64,000 nucleotides of DNA from Anodontia alba (GCA_964016985.1 OZ024828.1:75389264-75453263); one strand, 5' to 3'; shown: positions 1 to 10,917, counted from the stretch's first letter. A program made the numbers and translations. The notes: generated by a model from the letters alone, not told the origin.

Positions 1-330
1 CTGGAAATGAAAATACTGACAGACGGACATACCGTCATCAGGGTAAACTGAAACAAATATTCCTATTACATTTTATGTGGTCAACAACATGGCTTTCAAT
101 GCTTACTTCCTCCATATGGAAATACCTGATGAAGGAGGGAATCCCTCCGAAAACTTGGAACATTATAAGAGCTAGTAATTATTTCAATTTATACCATATT
201 TACTCTGATTGGGACACACTTGTTCTGTTGTTATCCCTTTGGATAAAGAACCATAAGTGTAAATATGGTAGGTTTGCTACAGAGGTCAATGCACCAAGTG
301 ATTCGATATACCCTACTTTTACTAGCATAG
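1..330. other. No gene or repeat recognised
   Basis: AT-rich sequence. The only open frame (75-356, 93 codons) has no recognisable domain and runs into the family-B MITE that follows. I see nothing to support a gene. Confidence 0.5.
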
Positions 331-543
331 TTACCTTAAATATTAGGACACCTTAACTTCTCACCATACCAGTCCCAAAATTTGAATGTCCATATTGTTA
401 CCTGATAATGTTTCTAAAATTTGTTTAATTAGTTGCAAACAGTGTGGGCCCTAATCAGATGTCGCATTCTGCGGCATCTGATCTTGGTCTACACTCTATG
501 CTCTGGCCTGTCTGTCCCAATACTTAGGTTTATTATAGTAATA
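331..543 (+). repeat. Family-B foldback MITE, copy 1
   Basis: Starts near ACCTTAAATATTAGGACACC and ends near CCCAATACTTAGG. The centre is a foldback in which CAGATGTCGCATTCTGCGGC pairs around 465-478, flanked by the arms AACAGTGTGGGCC and TGGTCTACACT. No coding capacity. The same architecture recurs more than ten times in the window. Confidence 0.8.
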
Positions 544-681
544 TTTGCACAGACAGGCTTGAGCAAACAGTGCAGCCCCAGATCAGGTGCCACAAGTGTG
601 GATCAGATGCCACAAGTGGCAGTTAAATGGACTTAACCTTATGACAACTATTGTAAGGAGTTAAGGTGTCTAAATATTTAA
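544..681 (-). repeat. Family-B MITE, inverted partial copy
   Basis: Directly abuts the previous copy head to head: GACAGGCTTGAGCAAACAGT at the left and the family end AAGGAGTTAAGGTGTCTAAA at the right. The central palindrome has decayed and contains a short duplication of GATCAG-GCCACAAGTG. Confidence 0.6.
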
Positions 682-862
682 AGACATAAAAATGAGACAT
701 AAAAATAAGATGTGTCTCAGTTATTAGTCTTATCACTGATAAGAGACTGGGCACAACAAAACCTAGAATACTTTCAATAAATGATAGACAGACAGGAGCC
801 CCTTAGGGAGATTTCATACTGGCTTATTTATCTGATCCATAGTGATATCCCATCCAAAGTAT

Positions 863-1196
863 TTAGTCAACTCTCGTTATATTGACCTCGCTTATCTCAA
901 ATAACCGCTTATCTCAAAGTGAAAATCTAGTCCCTGTTTTAAACATAAAAATCTAACTACAGGTAACAAAATATTGTGGAAAAGAGGAGAAATTGCTCCT
1001 AAGGAGCAATTTCTCCAATTTTCCACAATATTTTCAATATATCTCTAACTGCAGGAGTCAAATTACATATTCATTTGAAAAATGTTGTTGTTCCATTTTT
1101 TTTCCTGAATTCTACAAATCCTATATGTCGAGGTACTGATATCTTGAAGTATTTCAGAGAGTCCCTTGGATTTCCGAGATAACAGAGTCGACTGTA
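863..1196 (+). repeat. Family-M TIR MITE, copy 1
   Basis: The terminal inverted repeats resemble AGTCGACTCTCGTTATCTCG: the left end reads AGTCAACTCTCGTTAT and the right end GATAACAGAGTCGACTGTA. At 966-1035 there is a strong internal palindrome built on ATTGTGGAAAAGAGGAGAAA, with centre GCTCCTAAGGAGC. A second copy lies at 40886-41201. Non-coding. TACAGTCGACT ends with TA suggest a Tc1/mariner-type MITE, by inference. Confidence 0.75.
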
Positions 1197-1584
1197 TTAC
1201 CCTTCAGAAGGCCTCTTTATCAGCCCCTACTGGGATCTCATAATCACCTCTTTATGCCAAGCCTTTGATCTCTCTTGCATAGGGTCTAGGTTGGAGCAAT
1301 AAAATTATTAGTGATTGGTACCACTTTTAGTCTCATTTTCGCTATATCTTAATGTAAATACGGTATGTGTTCAGTAACATCAGCTCATTCACAAACCTAA
1401 AACCATCTAGGGCAACACATCAGCTGATTCATTATCTTCTGGTATCAATGACACTGAATTAGATTTTCTATGCTCTCTAGGGAACCAACCTATCAATTTC
1501 TTTCCTCAAACTACCATATTTACACTAAGTATTGGGACAGGCAGGCCTTTTGTACAATACAGAGCCCTATAATCTCTGTTTCAG
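1197..1584. other. No gene recognised
   Basis: AT-rich spacer between the M MITE and the 57-bp satellite. No open frame of note and no clear repeat beyond weak similarity to the satellite monomer near its end. Confidence 0.4.
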
Positions 1585-2518
1585 TACCATACGTATGTAC
1601 TATCTAGGTCCATTACCTGTTTTGAACTTTTACTATCAGTGCCATCTCTGTACTATCTAAAACCATTATTAGCTGTTTTGAACTTTTACTATCACTTTTT
1701 ATGTACTTTTACTGTCAGTGTCATCTATATACTGTCTAGGGTCATTACCAGCTGTTTTGAACTTTTACCATCAGTGCCAACTATGTAATATCTAAGGCCA
1801 TTTATATCAGCTGTTTTGAGCTTTTACTATCAGTGCCATCTATGTACTATCTAGGTCATTACCACCTGATTTGAACTTTTACTATCAGTGCCATCTATGT
1901 ATTATCTAGGGCCATTATCAGCTGTTTTGAACTTCTACTATTGGTGCCATCTATGTAATATCAAGAACCATTATCAGCTGTTTTGAACTTTTACTACTAG
2001 TGCCAGCTATGTCCTATCTAGGTCCATTACCAGCTGATTCGAACTTTATTTATCAGTGTCATCTATGCATTATCTAGGGCCATTAACAGTTGTTTTGAAC
2101 TTTTACTATCAGTGCCATCTATGTACTATGTAGGTCCATTACCAGCTGTTTTGAACTTTTTCTATCAATGCCATCTATGTACTATCTAGGGCCATTATTA
2201 GCTGTTTTGAATTTTTACTATCAATGCCATCAATGTACTATCTTGGGCCATTACCAGCTGATTTGACCTTTTACTATCAGTGTCATCTATGTACTATCTA
2301 GGACCATTATTAGCAGTTTTGAACTTTTACTATCAGTGCCATCAATGTATTATCTAGGTCCATTACCAGCTGATTTGATATTTTACTATCTGTGCCATCT
2401 ATGTACTAAATAGGGTCATTACCAGCTGTTCTGAACTTTACTATCAGTGCCATCTACATACTGTCTAGGTCCATTACCAGCTGTTTGAACTTTTACTTTA
2501 GTGCCATCAATGTACTAT
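1585..2518. repeat. Satellite array, about 57-bp monomer
   Basis: About 16 imperfect copies of a monomer containing CAGTGCCATCTATGTACTAT, CTAGGGCCATTACCAGCTG and TTTTGAACTTTTACTATCAG. Monomers differ by scattered substitutions and 1-3 bp indels. The array is interrupted at 2519 by a TIR element and resumes at 3461 and 3712. Confidence 0.9.
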
Positions 2519-3460
2519 CACGCCTGGGAATCGGTCAACTTATACCCCATCGGAATACTACTGAACAATATATTGACCTGTTCCAGTAGACAAGTTAACT
2601 GTATGTAAACAAACACCAGAGGTGAAGGTTATTACATTTACCATAAGTTTATGTGTTCATTTCATTTTTTGTTGAAAATCAGAATATGTCATATGATGCG
2701 GCAATGAATAAAGATAATCCTGACACAAGGATCAAAGAAAAAATCTGAGGATTTCTACAGATATCCTTTTTGGCATAAAAGAATTCATGGCTTGAACATG
2801 CCTTACCGTGATTCAAACTATCCATGAAAGGCAATTTAAACCTTAAGTCCAAGACATTAGCAAATGAAATTCAAGTCCATATTAAAGTCAGTTTATCACA
2901 CTTTTGCTTAAACAAAGTGATTCGCTTCCAATACACAGAGAAAAAGTTTCTATGCGTACCATTTGACCTAATTTAACTAATGGAATTACCTGTGCAATAG
3001 AGTACATTTTCAAAAAAAATTATTTATTTCATATTCCTTATTCATCATTTAATTCCTGTTTTAGAACTTTAGAATGGTTGAATTCAAGAGACTCGAGCAC
3101 CTCCTATATAATGTACATAAGTTAAATTGTACGCCGCAAGTTAACTGGTACGCATCAAAGTTTTCTAGCCTGTACCTGAAAAACAAAACATCTCGTTTTT
3201 GCATAAACATATTTAAACATATTTAAAAGGCATGCAATATCCAATGGTTTTACGTCGACTTGTGTCATCTCACTAAAATGTCATGAAATGCACAACAACT
3301 GCATCCTTTGCCTTGGTGCTTATTGCTCACTACATGATTTTTTGTCACCAGAAACGATATCTCGAGAAATCTATGGAGTTTTCCTTTAACGCAAGTGTTA
3401 TAACAATCTTGAACTTTTATCTCAGCATATCACATACAAGTTGACCGATTCCCAGGTGAG
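2519..3460. mobile_element. T2: 942-bp TIR element inside the satellite
   Basis: The left end reads CACGCCTGGGAATCGGTCAA and the right end TTGACCGATTCCCAGGTGAG, which pair over about 20 bp with a small offset at the very tips. ACTAT occurs on both sides (2514-2518 and 3461-3465). Removing the element plus one ACTAT restores the satellite string GTACTATCTA, so this is a real insertion with a target duplication of about 5 bp. Internal short repeats of the type CAAGTTAACTGTAYG occur near both ends. No meaningful ORF, so it is non-autonomous. The tip resembles that of T1 (15890-18854). Confidence 0.8.
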
Positions 3461-3479
3461 ACTATCTAAGACCATTATC

Positions 3480-3711
3480 TGGGCCCAGTTGTTCAAAGCG
3501 CCGTTAGCTTAACGAGCTCGTTAAGGGTCATTTCGTTAACTGTTTTAGCGGATTCAATATACAATATTCTGATATTTTTTGCTGAAAAAATATTTGCAAA
3601 AGCTACTCACATTTTTTCAGCAAAAAATTTCAGCATATTTGCGTATCACTCGATTAAAATTTTAACGAATCATTAACAAACAACATCGTTAGTTTTGAAC
3701 AACTGGGCCCA
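3480..3711 (+). mobile_element. Family-K foldback, copy 1
   Basis: TIR TGGGCCCAGTTGTTCAAA at the left and its complement TTTGAACAACTGGGCCCA at the right. The interior carries TTAACGAGCTCGTTAA and two oppositely oriented TTTTTTGCTGAAAAAAT segments. It is inserted in the satellite, which resumes immediately afterwards. Confidence 0.88.
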
Positions 3712-3915
3712 GATGTTTTGAACTGTTACTATCAATGCCATCTATTTACTACCTAAAGCCATTATTAGCTGTTTTGAACTTTTACTATCAGTGCCATCTA
3801 TGTACTATCTAGGGCCATTACCAGCTGTTTTGAACTTTTACCATCAGTACCATCTATGTACTATCTAGGGCCATCACTAGCTGCTTTGAACTTTTATTGT
3901 CAGTGCCATCTAGGA
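3712..3915. repeat. 57-bp satellite, continuation
   Basis: Three to four more monomers of the 1585-2518 array. A single degenerate piece, TGTGTACTATCTAGG, also appears near 4228, which suggests the array once extended further. Confidence 0.8.
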
Positions 3916-4003
3916 AAACATACTACATCATAATCTCTTTATAATACTGTTGCTGGGAACCAAAACATAAACCATGTTAGTTAAACAACCATGCTATATC
4001 CAA

Positions 4004-4072
4004 CAAAAATGTATAGATTATATAGAAAAAGGCCCATAAAGGATAATTTTCTCTATAATCTATACATTTTTG
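4004..4072. repeat. Family-L hairpin (69 bp)
   Basis: CAAAAATGTATAGATTATAT pairs with ATAATCTATACATTTTTG across a short centre (GGCCCATAAAGG). Related hairpins lie at 20834-20914 and 49475-49555. Non-coding. Confidence 0.75.
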
Positions 4073-4589
4073 TATATATAGATACTATATTTTGGGGTCC
4101 ATATTTAGATTGTGTTACATTTGAAGCCATGATACTGAAAAAGTTTATAAGCCAGTTTCTTTGTGTTATAAAGCATTTTCTGTGTAAATGTGTCATTATA
4201 AATTCATTCTTGTGCACCGTTTTGGTACTGTGTACTATCTAGGCCACATACCAGAATCACATACTACCCAGGGTGAGTATGATGGCAGTTAAGTGACAGA
4301 AGCGCAATAGAAAATTGTTTATTTACATCATATTATCTCACGAAGCTAAGATGAAGATAAAAGCATGCCCACTGATCTTCTAATCACTTCTGTTGCGAAT
4401 TCTTGCATAGTGAGCTCAAAACAGTCTGGGAAACTCATTATTTCCCAAATAATTACTATCATTATTATGTTCAGAATGCTTGTTATTTCTTGCTAAAATA
4501 GTACACATTATAAGTACATTCAACAGAATGAAGAACTATTTCAAGGTCCGTGATTCCACCCAACCATACAATTCTGCAGCATAGTTCCA

Positions 4590-4770
4590 CATAAGGCACT
4601 TTTTTTCACCTGATATTTGTCTTAATTCTCAATTAAATTCTATGTTGTGGGTACTCATTAGAAGCGCCTCAGAGAGGCACTTCTGATGAGTACCCACAGC
4701 ATAGGTTTTCCTGGAGAAATAAGAAAAATATAGTCTGGGTATCCCACCCCCACTTATCTGGAGCTATGCT
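4590..4770 (+). repeat. Family-F foldback MITE
   Basis: Outer arms ATAAGGCACTTTTTTTCA and CTTATCTGGAGCTATG. The inner palindrome is GTGGGTACTCATTAGAAGCG with its partner CTTCTGATGAGTACCCACA. Copy of the commonest short foldback here. Confidence 0.82.
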
Positions 4771-4949
4771 GACGGCAGTTTTAATTTACCTTTTGGCTAA
4801 TGAATTTAAATATGGAGAGATACAAAATTTCAAAATACATTTTTTCTTTAATATTTTAATTTCCAAGAAAGGACATGACAGTTCACGAGAAGTCTCTCCT
4901 CCTATGGAACAATACACATGAAACATCACCTGTCCTGGAACGAATACCT

Positions 4950-5004
4950 TATAACCCTAAAAATACTAATCACAACTGCAGCAGATGACATTCTGATTTC
5001 CTTT
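4950..5004 (-). repeat. Family-P fragment
   Basis: ACTAATCACAACTGCAGCAG then ATGACATTCTGATTTCC matches one arm of family P. It ends where the next P copy begins, so it is a truncated older copy. Confidence 0.55.
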
Positions 5005-5214
5005 TTAACTCTTAAAGCGCCAAGCAAAATTTGTAGCAGACAACATTCAATTTTTTTTTATTTTTCAGAGAAAAAACAAGTCTTGACATTTCATGTGAAC
5101 CATCTGCCAAGCAGATGATTCACATGAAATGTCAAGATTTGTTTTCTCTGAAAAATAAAAAAAAATATATAAAAAAATGTTGTCTGCTGCAGCTGTGATT
5201 GGTGCTTTAAGGGT
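5005..5214 (+). repeat. Family-P TTAA foldback, copy 1
   Basis: Starts TTAACTCTTAAAGCGCCAAG and ends TGTGATTGGTGCTTTAAGGG. The long central palindrome has arms GACATTTCATGTGAACCATC and GATGATTCACATGAAATGTC. TTAA followed by CCC-like tips is the piggyBac-type pattern. Confidence 0.82.
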
Positions 5215-5604
5215 TTTTTTTCCCCTGAAAAAAAAGGGCTGGTAATTCATCTGAGTTGATCCCAGGTCAGGGTCATTGACTGAAAATCTTTCTCTGTTGA
5301 CCCATCGGTGAATACTGGCACCCGTTTGGGGATGGTTAAAGGCAGTGAAAGAAGAAAACTGGGCCCTAACCTTTCATATACTGGATCCCAAGACATGGGG
5401 GCTTTAACCTGAACTGGTCCTACGGCCACATGGCTATGGGATACCTTTACCTTTAACTTCAAGGGTTAAATCCTGTCAGGCATACGGAGGTGCAGCGCTT
5501 TCTATAGCATAAAACTAACACTTGTAGATGCTAATAAAACTAATATTTGTGGATGCTAACAAAACATCAATGCCAAAACCAATGGGAAAGTGGTTCAAAC
5601 ATGA

Positions 5605-5825
5605 TACCGTATTTACCCTAAACATTGGGACACCCTAACTCCTTACCATACTTGTCTTACAAAGTTGAATAATTCTAGCAGACTACTTTTTAGTGTGTCG
5701 AAAAACTGCTGAATGAGTCACAAACAGTGTAGACCCTGATCAGATGCCGCAATGCGGCATCTGATCTGGGCCTACACTGTTTGCTCAGGCCTGTCTGTTT
5801 TAATACTTAGGGTTATTACAGTAAT
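5605..5825 (+). repeat. Family-B MITE, copy 2
   Basis: Runs from TACCGTATTTACCCTAAACA to CTTAGGGTTATTACAGTA. The core GATCAGATGCCGCAATGCGG is a near-perfect palindrome flanked by GTGTAGACCCT and GGGCCTACACTG. One of the best preserved copies. Confidence 0.88.
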
Positions 5826-5841
5826 TCCCACAGCTGTGAAA

Positions 5842-5926
5842 GACAAGGATTTTAACTAAACTGGAAACAGAAACTAGTGAACAGACAAGGATTTTAGCTA
5901 AACTGGAAACAGAAACTAGTGAACAG
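5842..5926. repeat. 42-bp tandem duplication
   Basis: GACAAGGATTTTAACTAAAC... and GACAAGGATTTTAGCTAAAC... are two adjacent copies of a 42-bp unit with one difference. A local recent duplication next to B copy 2. Confidence 0.85.
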
Positions 5927-6084
5927 ACAATGTAGCAATGTCAATGCTGCTGCATCAAAAAGACTTTGCTTTGTGTGTTTACTGGGAAAAGAACTGCATG
6001 TTTATCTGCAGATTTGATACAGAAGCCATCTGCTTTCTAAATTTTTTGATAAATATGTGTGATGACAGAACAGACTGAAATAAC

Positions 6085-6570
6085 TAATCATCTACAATCT
6101 ACCAACCTAGCGACAGGTATGTTGGTATTTTTTAGGTAGATTATTTCTCATTAAAAACAAAAAAAAAGTTTTAATTCTCATTAGAAAAATGCATTCACAG
6201 AGATAAAAAAAAGAAAAAAAAAATATGTAGTAGTGGGACATCTCAACACTTTGCCATTCTTGTTCAATAATTTGAACAAGTGTTCTTCAATTTGAACAAG
6301 TCCATTTACAACAATGTTGATGTGTCTAAAAACTGTTGGATGTGTGGTAAACAGTGTAGACTCTGATCAGATGCCACATTCTGTGGCATCTGATCTGGGT
6401 CTACACTGATTGTTCAGACCTATCTATCCCAATACTAAGGGGTCGTATAACTGTCTGCAATCTACCAATCTAGTGAAAGATGCTGGTATTTTTAACATGG
6501 ATTATTTCTCCATAAAAAAACATAAGTTCAAGATTCTCATTAGAAGTACCTTTCACAGACATAAACGAAA
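6085..6570. repeat. Direct repeats of about 120 bp around a B MITE
   Basis: 6085-6205 and 6450-6570 are diverged direct copies. They share CAATCTACCAA-CTAG, GCTGGTATTTTT-like and GATTATTTCTC, then CATTAGAA and ACAGAGATAAA-like segments. Family-B copy 3 (6233-6447) lies between them. Confidence 0.65.
6233..6447 (+). repeat. Family-B MITE, copy 3
   Basis: The core GATCAGATGCCACATTCTGT with GGCATCTGATCTGGGTCTAC forms the usual hairpin, with flanks GTCTAAAAACTGTTGGATG and TATCCCAATACTAAGG. Confidence 0.82.
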
Positions 6571-6861
6571 TGTACTTTGTTTATCAGGAGCCACGATAAT
6601 TTATCAAAACTGCTACAGGTTTCTGACCTGGGAGCTTGATGTTTCTAATACTTCATAAAAAGGTTTCTTTCACAGTCAATCAAGTAACAAAACAACAAAT
6701 CAAGAGGAAAGGACACTGACCCTTTCTCTGTATCATAAGGAAGCTTGTTTCTCTCTGTATCATAAGGAAGCTTGATTAGATAAGCAGCTTCATCAAGTCG
6801 CATTATGCTGCATAATCTGAATGTCCATTTGACTATCATAAAACTTAGCCTTTGCTGGCTC

Positions 6862-7157
6862 TGGTGGCTCTGTCAGATGCTCGTCCAACTGTTGATCAGG
6901 AGGTCTGGGGTTCGATCCCCACCAGGTCCGGCATTGTTTTTTTCGTAAAGGCTAATCAAGAAATACTTTCTATCATCCTTCCACTGATTCAAGAAGGGCA
7001 GTAGTCAGTTTCTGACAAAAGAATATGCACAAATACTGGCTAACCCCTTAAAGGACTAATCCTGCCCAGGAAAAGTATGAATAGGTAAACTGACCAGCTC
7101 AACATGACCTTAATGGGTTAACTGGGCTGTAAAACCTCAACTCAATCAATCAATTAA
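6862..7157 (+). mobile_element. tRNA-derived SINE, full length (MetaSINE-like body)
   Basis: The 5' head (6862-6931) is tRNA-like: a box-A-like TGGCTCTGTCAG at 6865-6876 and a perfect box B GGTTCGATCCC at 6909-6919. The body holds CTTCCACTGATTCAAGAAGG at 6976-6995, then CAGTTTCTGACAAAAGAAT and GGTAAACTGACC. The tail is GGGCTGTAAAACCTCAACTC followed by (AATC)n. Three minus-strand relatives occur at 45080, 61494 and 63139. Box A and box B would give an internal RNA polymerase III promoter. The body resembles the MetaSINE core as I remember it; that assignment is an inference. I found no clear target duplication. Confidence 0.8.
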
Positions 7158-7203
7158 CAGGCCTTCATAATAATGGGCATCTGCTACCTGGGGATTTGTC
7201 CAT

Positions 7204-7405
7204 TTAACTGTTACCACTCTCTAGGCAATTAAACAGAAGACAAACTGATGTTTTCCAGAAAATAGGCTTTGAGATTTCATTTAGGAGACAATTTGCATGA
7301 AATAAGAATCAGGGAGGCACTTCAAATGAGCACCCACAACATATGCTTTTACTTAGAAATAAGAAAATTATTATGTGGATACTACCTCTTATCTGTAACT
7401 ATATA
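7204..7405. repeat. Chimera: left half of E joined to right half of F
   Basis: TTAACTGTTACCACTCTCTA through GGAGACAATTTGCATGAAAT (7204-7303) is the left part of family E. From about 7312 the sequence switches to the right arm of family F: GAGGCACTTCAAATGAGCAC, CCCACAACATATGC, then TTATCTGTAACTAT. Each half lacks its partner arm. Confidence 0.7.
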
Positions 7406-7669
7406 ACTAATAATTAGTTTAATTTGTTTTTAAAGGTATTTCAGGCATATATTAACCCAAATAACTATTTTTGACACAAAAGGATGGTCTTGTGAACAAG
7501 CGTAAAAGTGAAATTTCATTCTTAAAATGAATGTTCTCAATTCTGAAATTGGAATTAATCCTGAAGTTTCCCATCCATGTTCAGAATCAGTTTGATCTGG
7601 AGCTACACAATTTCCTCTAGCATGTATGTCTGAATATTTTGGATTAATATGGTATATGGGAACAGCAAA

Positions 7670-9420
7670 GATCAAGACCAGTCTACACATCCTTACAATC
7701 CAGTAAAAACCAAGACCAGTCTATACATCCTAACAGTCCAGTAAAGACCAAGACCAGTCTACAAATCCTTACAGTCCAGTAAAGACCAAGTCCAGTCTAC
7801 ACATCCTTACAGTCCAGTAATGACCAAGAGCAGTCTACACATCCTTATAGTCCAGTAAAGACCAAGACAAGTCTACACATCCTTACAGTCCAGTAAAGAT
7901 CAAGACCAGTCTACACATCCTTACAGTCCAGTAAAGACCAAGTCCAGTCTTCACATCCTTACAGTCCAGTAAAGACTAAGACCAGTCTACACATCCTTAC
8001 AGTCCAGTAAAGATCATGACCAGTCTACACATCCTTACAGTCCAGTAAAGACCAAGTCCAGTCTACACATCCTTACAGTCAAGTAAAGACCAAGACCTGT
8101 CTACACATCCTTACAGTCCAGTAAAGACCAAGACCTGTCTACACATCCTTACAAGCCCGTAAAGACCAATACCAGTCTACACATACTTTACAGTAGAGTA
8201 AAGACCAAGTCCAGTCTACACATCCTTACAGTCCAGTAAAGTCCAAGACCAGTCTACACATCCTTACAGTCCAGTAAAGACCAAGACCAGTCTACATACC
8301 CTTACAGTCCAGTAAAGAGCAAGACCAATCTACACATCCTTACAGTCCAGTAAAGACCAAGTCCAGTCTACACATCCTTACAGTCCAGTAAAAACCATGA
8401 CCAGTCTACGTATCCTTACAGGCCAGTTAAGACTAGGACCAGTCTACAAATTCTTACAGTCCAGTAAAGACCAAGACCAGTCTACACATCCTTATAGTCC
8501 AGTAAAGACCAAGACCAGTCTACATACCCTTACAGTCCAGTAAAGACCAAGACCAGCCTATGCATCCTTACAGTCCAGTAAAGACCAAATCCAGACTACA
8601 CATCTTTACAGTCCAGTAAAGACCAAGACCTGTCTACACATCCTTACAGGCCAGTACAGACTAAGACCAATCTACACATCCTTACAGTCCAGTAAAGATC
8701 ATGACCAGTCTACACATCCTTACAGTCCAGTAAAGACCAAGTCCAGTCTACACATCCTTACAGTCAAGTAAAGACCAAGACCTGTCTACACATCCTTACA
8801 GTCCAGTAAAGACCAAGACCTGTCTACACATCCTTACAAGCCCGTAAAGACCAATACCAGTCTACACATACTTTACAGTAGAGTAAAGACCAAGTCCAGT
8901 CTACACATCCTTACAGTCCAGTAAAGTCCAAGACCAGTCTACACATCCTTACAGTCCAGTAAAGACCAAGACCAGTCTACATACCCTTACAGTCCAGTAA
9001 AGAGCAAGACCAATCTACACATCCTTACAGTCCAGTAAAGACCAAGTCCAGTCTACACATCCTTACAGTCCAGTAAAAACCATGACCAGTCTACGTATCC
9101 TTACAGGCCAGTTAAGACTAGGACCAGTCTACAAATTCTTACAGTCCAGTAAAGACCAAGACCAGTCTACACATCCTTATAGTCCAGTAAAGACCAAGAC
9201 CAGTCTACATACCCTTACAGTCCAGTAAAGACCAAGACCAGCCTATGCATCCTTACAGTCCAGTAAAGACCAAATCCAGACTACACATCTTTACAGTCCA
9301 GTAAAGACCAAGACCTGTCTACACATCCTTACAGGCCAGTACAGACTAAGACCAATCTACACATCCTTACAGTCCAGTAAAGACCAAGACCAGTCTACAA
9401 ATCCTTACAGTCTAGTGAAG
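7670..9420. repeat. Satellite array, 38-bp monomer, about 46 copies
   Basis: Monomer made of ACCAGTCTACACATCCTTAC then AGTCCAGTAAAGACCAAG. Most copies differ by 1-4 bases. A block of 18 monomers (7988-8672) is repeated at 8673-9357 with no difference that I could find, giving a higher-order unit of 685 bp. Spacers are not unique sequences and there is no palindromic repeat, so this is not a CRISPR array. Confidence 0.95.
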
Positions 9421-9514
9421 GGCACTGGTTAACACTTGGTAGCTTTTCTGCCATTTTCACTAAAGGAGACAATTTTTATTTATGACTTCCTGTTTGCATG
9501 CTAAATGCTTCTGA

Positions 9515-9795
9515 AAATTATACTTACTAGAAGCATCTCTCTGAGACATTAATTTCCAATGAGTATCTGCAGCATAGATTTTCATGGAGAAATAATAATA
9601 ATAATAATAAAAAAACATTTTTATATAAACCCTTTTTCCAACAACACACGGATTGCTGCTTATGTCCCCACAAATCATGTTAAGAACACTCATCAGATGT
9701 GCCTTTCTAAAGGGCTTCTAATGATTCCACAGCATACATTTTTGTGGCGAAATAAAACGATCACTTCTTATCTTAAAGCTATGTTCCAGTCTGCA
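9515..9795. repeat. Two partial F foldbacks around an (AAT)n tract
   Basis: 9530-9595 holds GAAGCATCTCTCTGAGAC and ATTTTCATGGAGAAATAA. 9685-9795 holds GGGCTTCTAATGATTCCACA and TTTTTGTGGCGAAATAA. An (AAT)n microsatellite lies at 9591-9609. Both copies are degraded. Confidence 0.6.
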
Positions 9796-9840
9796 AAGTT
9801 GAAATAGTATGTCAGTAAAGGCAAGACCTTTTACTAACTC

Positions 9841-10052
9841 TTAACCTTTACCACTCTCTGGGCATTTTTAGCAGATGATAAATTGATGATATTTTTTTTT
9901 ATTTTTCTCAGAAAACAGGATTTGACATTTCATGCAAATTGTCTCCTTAGGAGACAATTTGCATGAAATGTCATATCCTGTTTTCTGAGGAAAATAAGAA
10001 AAATATTTCAAAATGTCATCTGCTGAAAATTTTACCCAGAGTGCTGTGTTAA
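9841..10052 (+). repeat. Family-E TTAA foldback, copy 2
   Basis: TTAACCTTTACCACTCTCTG at the left, TTTACCCAGAGTGCTGTG plus TTAA at the right. The central palindrome ATGCAAATTGTCTCCTTAGG / AGACAATTTGCATG carries two inverted ATGCAAAT octamers. Confidence 0.88.
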
Positions 10053-10256
10053 TTAAAGTGCTAATTACAACAGTTACTGTAGCAGATGACATTTTGATTT
10101 TTTTTTTTTTTTTATTATTTTTCAGAGAAATGAGGCTCATCTGCTAGGCAGACAATTCAAATGAAATGTCTTACTTTCTCTTAAAATAAATAAATAAAAA
10201 ATATGAATATTTCAACGTGTCATCTGCTGTAGTTGTGATAAGCACTTTTAAGGGCT
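10049..10256 (+). repeat. Family-P foldback, copy 2, abutting E
   Basis: Begins TTAATTAAAGTGCTAATTAC, overlapping the terminal TTAA of the E copy, and ends GTTGTGATAAGCACTTTTAA then GGGCTAA. The central arms around CATCTGCTAGGCAGAC are partly eroded and a long T tract has expanded. Confidence 0.75.
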
Positions 10257-10440
10257 AACCTGTCTGGATGTGCAAGCAGGCTCGTCTGAATATTCACTGT
10301 TCAGATCCTTTCAGTCTTCAAAGATATGCAGGCTGATCTAGGCCTTCATTTTTCATATATGTGCTTGGGCCTATTATCATGTAAGCTGGCACATTTATCA
10401 TGTAACTGAGATGAGGTTGCTGAACCCATTAGATACATAT

Positions 10441-10917
10441 ATACCGTAATAACTGTAAGTATTGGGACAAACAGGCAGAGCCAACAGAGTAAACCCTAGT
10501 CAGAGGCCAAATTTTTGGCAGAGTAAACGATGATCAGATGCCAAATGCCACATTCTGTGGCCTCTAATCAGGTTCTACACTGTTTGCCACTCATCCTACA
10601 GTTTTAAAGACATATCAACAGTAGTAAAATGGAGTTGTTTAACCCTTTCCAGCTAAACCCTGATATACACTGCCTTTACAAACAGTACAGATCCAGATCA
10701 GTTGGCTTCTAAGAAGCCAACTGATCTGGATCTGCACTGTTTGCCATTCAGTATGTGAATTTATATCAACAATCTGGTTCAAGTAATCCGATTGGCTGAA
10801 AATTTAAAAAGGCTGTGACATCTTAATTTATTCAGCAGGACAATACTTAAATTTTAGAGCACATATGGTAAGAAGTAAAGGTGTCCAAATATTTTCGCTA
10901 AATATAGTTTCAACTTT
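10441..10917 (-). repeat. Family-B MITE, copy 4, split by an A element
   Basis: 10441-10638 has ATACCGTAATAACTGTAAGT, the decayed core and AAAGACATATCAACAGTAGT. After the A insertion, 10851-10917 continues with ATTTTAGAGCACATATGGTA and AAGGTGTCCAAATATTTT. The two parts join into one B copy. Confidence 0.8.
10639..10850 (+). mobile_element. Family-A TTAA foldback nested in B
   Basis: Flanked by TTAA at 10639-10642 and 10847-10850. Core CCAGATCAGTTGGCTTCTAA / AGCCAACTGATCTGG. The right flank contains CAGTATGTGAATTTATATC and TTTATTCAGCAGGACAA. TTAA target plus CCC-starting TIRs fits a piggyBac-type non-autonomous element. Confidence 0.88.

Noticed and set aside
433..636. 67-codon frame with similar versions in other B MITEs
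   Set aside because: It spans a palindromic MITE core; similar frames recur wherever B copies occur, with stops and shifts in between.
6862..6931. Functional tRNA gene
   Set aside because: Box B is perfect, but the acceptor stem does not close properly and the segment continues into a SINE body and tail found at three other places.
7670..9420. CRISPR-like array
   Set aside because: The 38-bp units are contiguous with no unique spacers, units are degenerate, there is no cas gene, and the DNA is eukaryotic.
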